Assembly: GCA_009712185.1 (NCBI GenBank)
Contig: WASQ01000053.1
Location: 77,595-129,486 of the forward strand
Length of the DNA stretch: 51,892 nucleotides
Direction: 5' to 3'
From: Telmatospirillum sp.
GTDB taxonomy: Bacteria > Pseudomonadota > Alphaproteobacteria > Rhodospirillales > Magnetospirillaceae
The position numbers were made by a program, and so were the translations under genes. How positions within the stretch are numbered: position 1 is the stretch's first letter; every line of letters begins with the position of its first letter. Below the pieces are notes generated by a model. It saw nothing but the letters and a program-made list of their open reading frames with translations. It ran no database searches and was not told the origin of the DNA. This document shows, in pieces, positions 50,361 to 51,892 of this stretch.

Positions 50361-50960
50361 ATGGCCGGTCCGGAGATCGAGCGTCTGGTCCAACTGCTGG
50401 CGAAGCTTCCCGGTCTTGGACCTCGGTCGGCCCGGCGGGCGGCCCTGACCCTGATCAAGCGGCGCGAACAGCTTCTGGATCCCCTGGCCGGCGCATTGGC
50501 GGAAGCCGCGGCCAAGGTCAAGACCTGCCATATCTGCGGCAATTACGACAGTGTCGATCCATGTACGATCTGCACGGACGAACGGCGGGACACGGGCATC
50601 ATCTGTGTCGTGGATGAGGTCTCCGGTTTGTGGGCGATGGAACGATCGGGTTTGTTCCGGGGCCTTTACCATGTGCTGGGAGGCGTGCTGTCGCCGCTGG
50701 ACGGGATCGGTCCCGACGATCTGGCGGTTGGCCCGCTGGTGACGCGGGCGGGCGCCCCCGGTGTGCGGGAGGTGATCCTGGCCCTGTCCGCCACGGTTGA
50801 CGGGCAGACCACCGCCCATTACCTGGCCGACCGCCTGGCGCCGCTTGGCGTGACCGTATCCGGTCTGGCCCAGGGCGTTCCGGTCGGCGGCGAGCTTGAT
50901 TATCTGGACGAGGGCACGATCGGCGCCGCCTTGCGCGCCCGTCGCGAGATTCCCCGCTGA
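50361..50960 (+). CDS. recR: Recombination protein RecR
   Basis: A 199-residue protein of the RecFOR pathway that loads RecA at gaps. HhH motif [21 protein letters not shown], zinc finger with [16 protein letters not shown], the TOPRIM domain starting [15 protein letters not shown] and C-terminal Walker-like [13 protein letters not shown] are all present. Length is standard. ATG at 50361 directly follows ybaB, the conserved dnaX-ybaB-recR order. Confidence 0.97.
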   Translation: MAGPEIERLVQLLAKLPGLGPRSARRAALTLIKRREQLLDPLAGALAEAAAKVKTCHICGNYDSVDPCTICTDERRDTGIICVVDEVSGLWAMERSGLFRGLYHVLGGVLSPLDGIGPDDLAVGPLVTRAGAPGVREVILALSATVDGQTTAHYLADRLAPLGVTVSGLAQGVPVGGELDYLDEGTIGAALRARREIPR

Positions 50961-51019
50961 CGCCTTTGCCGGCATAGGATTATCCTGGTCAGGTCATCGG
51001 TGACGGAACGGAGAGCGGA

Positions 51020-51613
51020 ATGAAACGTCTGGCGTTGAGTCTTCTCATGGTTGGCGCGCTTGCGGCATGTCAGCCGCAGCTTCAGGCGGAGGTCACCCGG
51101 TTCTACAGCGTCCCGCCGGTGACGCCGGGACGGACCTTTGCCGTCGCGCCCGAAGGGCCGCAGGCGAGCGATCTGGAATTCCAGCATTATGCGGCGCAGA
51201 TCGGCGCGGCGTTGCAGAGCAAGGGCTTTCTGCTCGCGGCGCCCGGGCCGGACAGGGCCGACGTGATCGCGGTGCTGCATTATGGAACCTATGCCAGCCG
51301 GACGGAGGTCTATTCCGATCCCGGTCCGGCCTGGGGCCATCCGGGCTGGTGGGGGTGGCGGGGCTATCCTTACGGCTATCCGCCGCAGATCAACAGCACG
51401 ACCATCTATCCCGAATATCTCGATGTCGCCCTGTTCGACGGCGCCGCCTGGCGTGCGGGAGAGCGCAAGGCCCTGTTCCAGGGCCGGGTCGTCGGCGACA
51501 GCGGCGTGCGTGATCTGAATGCCGCCATGCCCTCGCTGATCAAGGCGCTGTTCCAGGAATTCCCGGGCGCCAATGGCCAGACCGTCCATGTGACGGTGCC
51601 GATCGACGGCTGA
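51020..51613 (+). CDS. DUF4136-like outer-membrane lipoprotein
   Basis: A 197-residue lipoprotein: MKRLALSLLMVGALAAC gives a lipobox with Cys17 and Gln at +2. The body has beta-strand character, with FAVAPEGPQASDLEFQHYAAQIGAALQSKGF and ADVIAVLHYG matching the DUF4136 pattern, then a Gly/Pro/Trp/Tyr-rich stretch (GHPGWWGWRGYPYGYPPQ) and the ALFDG / FQGRVVGDSG segments. Function unknown. ATG at 51020 with GGAGAG upstream. Sixty bases after recR with its own short gap; may be transcribed separately. The repeat element starts eight bases past its stop, so its terminator-like hairpin probably ends this transcript. Confidence 0.82.
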   Translation: MKRLALSLLMVGALAACQPQLQAEVTRFYSVPPVTPGRTFAVAPEGPQASDLEFQHYAAQIGAALQSKGFLLAAPGPDRADVIAVLHYGTYASRTEVYSDPGPAWGHPGWWGWRGYPYGYPPQINSTTIYPEYLDVALFDGAAWRAGERKALFQGRVVGDSGVRDLNAAMPSLIKALFQEFPGANGQTVHVTVPIDG

Positions 51614-51620
51614 AGACATC

Positions 51621-51796
51621 CACGGCGATCGCTTGACCGCGCTCGCCGTGCTTTTTTTATGTTTCCCTCAATTGCCGGGCGCACCCCTCCGGGTGCTGGG
51701 CTTTCCTCCGCTCTCGCTCCGGCGGGCTCAATGCCCGAACGCGGCCCGTCACCATTTTGACCGGGGCAACCGTCGCGCGTTCAGGCGATTGCCGTG
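51621..51796 (+). repeat. Repeat element, full copy C (176 bp)
   Basis: Same architecture as copy B. The left end is cacggcgatcgcttgacc. An 8-bp cacggcga/tcgccgtg hairpin (51621-51650) is followed by seven T, exactly like an intrinsic terminator. Then come perfect hairpins gcaccc-ctcc-gggtgc and cgggc-tcaat-gcccg. The right end gttcaggcgattgccgtg is inverted relative to the left. It lies directly after the DUF4136-like gene. Confidence 0.9.
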
Positions 51797-51806
51797 TGAG
51801 GACGCC

Positions 51807-51892
51807 CGCGGCGATCGCCTGACCGCGCTCGCCGTGCCTTTTTTTATGTTTCCCTCAATTGCCGGGCGCACCCCTCCGGGTGCTGGGCTTTC
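51807..51892 (+). repeat. Repeat element, copy D (cut by the window end)
   Basis: Begins cgcggcgatcgcctgacc ten bases after copy C and follows it base for base, including the tcgccgtgc hairpin arm, T-run, accctccgggtgc hairpin and tgctgggctttc, to the end of the window. Confidence 0.88.

Overview
The window is a very GC-rich stretch with genes packed tightly on both strands. It carries the housekeeping synteny of an alphaproteobacterium: argD-argF-hslO; a stand-alone chorismate mutase followed by hisC and tyrA; a separate pheA; hisN; and a 4.5S-type SRP RNA directly upstream of dnaX-ybaB-recR. Gene content and order fit Rhodospirillales best. This is inference from synteny and protein style; no rRNA or other decisive marker is present.

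Layout. 1-5.9 kb: apaG, folE with a structured leader, two tandem TrkH potassium-uptake genes, and an EamA/DMT exporter on the minus strand. 6-10 kb: a minus-strand operon argD-argF-hslO-lipoprotein with a clear sigma70 promoter, then an AT-rich intergenic region with a minus-strand terminator (candidate small RNA or leader). 10-12.6 kb: small hypothetical genes, an orphan ABC-2 permease and recX. 12.7-15.7 kb: aromatic amino acid genes (chorismate mutase-ACT fusion, hisC, tyrA) closed by a bidirectional terminator. 15.7-19.6 kb: MarR regulator, M17 aminopeptidase, glutathione S-transferase and an orphan TAXI-type binding protein.

20.2-27.4 kb: a six-gene, translationally coupled operon hyfB-hyfC-hyfE-hyfF-hyfG-hyfI. 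Its large subunit lacks the cysteines that hold the NiFe site, while the small subunit keeps all four ligands of the proximal [4Fe-4S] cluster. No ferredoxin-like subunit and no hyp maturation gene is present. This matches the energy-converting hydrogenase-related (Ehr) class, an ion-pumping complex I relative of unknown substrate, and is the most interesting system here.

27.5-41.3 kb: rlmJ, a GST, rmuC, a secreted protein, an ArsC-like reductase, a large MscS channel, hcp with an FNR/DNR-type box, a PAS-GGDEF-EAL protein, a ChaC-like cyclotransferase, a DUF2125 protein and murI. 41.4-47.8 kb: copies of a short repeat element, a YejA-like binding protein with hisN, a membrane-anchored cytochrome c, pheA, and a tetR-paiB pair. 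47.8-51.9 kb: SRP RNA, dnaX-ybaB-recR, a DUF4136-like lipoprotein, then two more copies of the repeat element.

Two features recur. One is a ~175-bp element with imperfect terminal inverted repeats and a built-in terminator-like hairpin (four copies or partial copies). The other is a set of short tandem duplications, several with a unit of exactly 15 bp.
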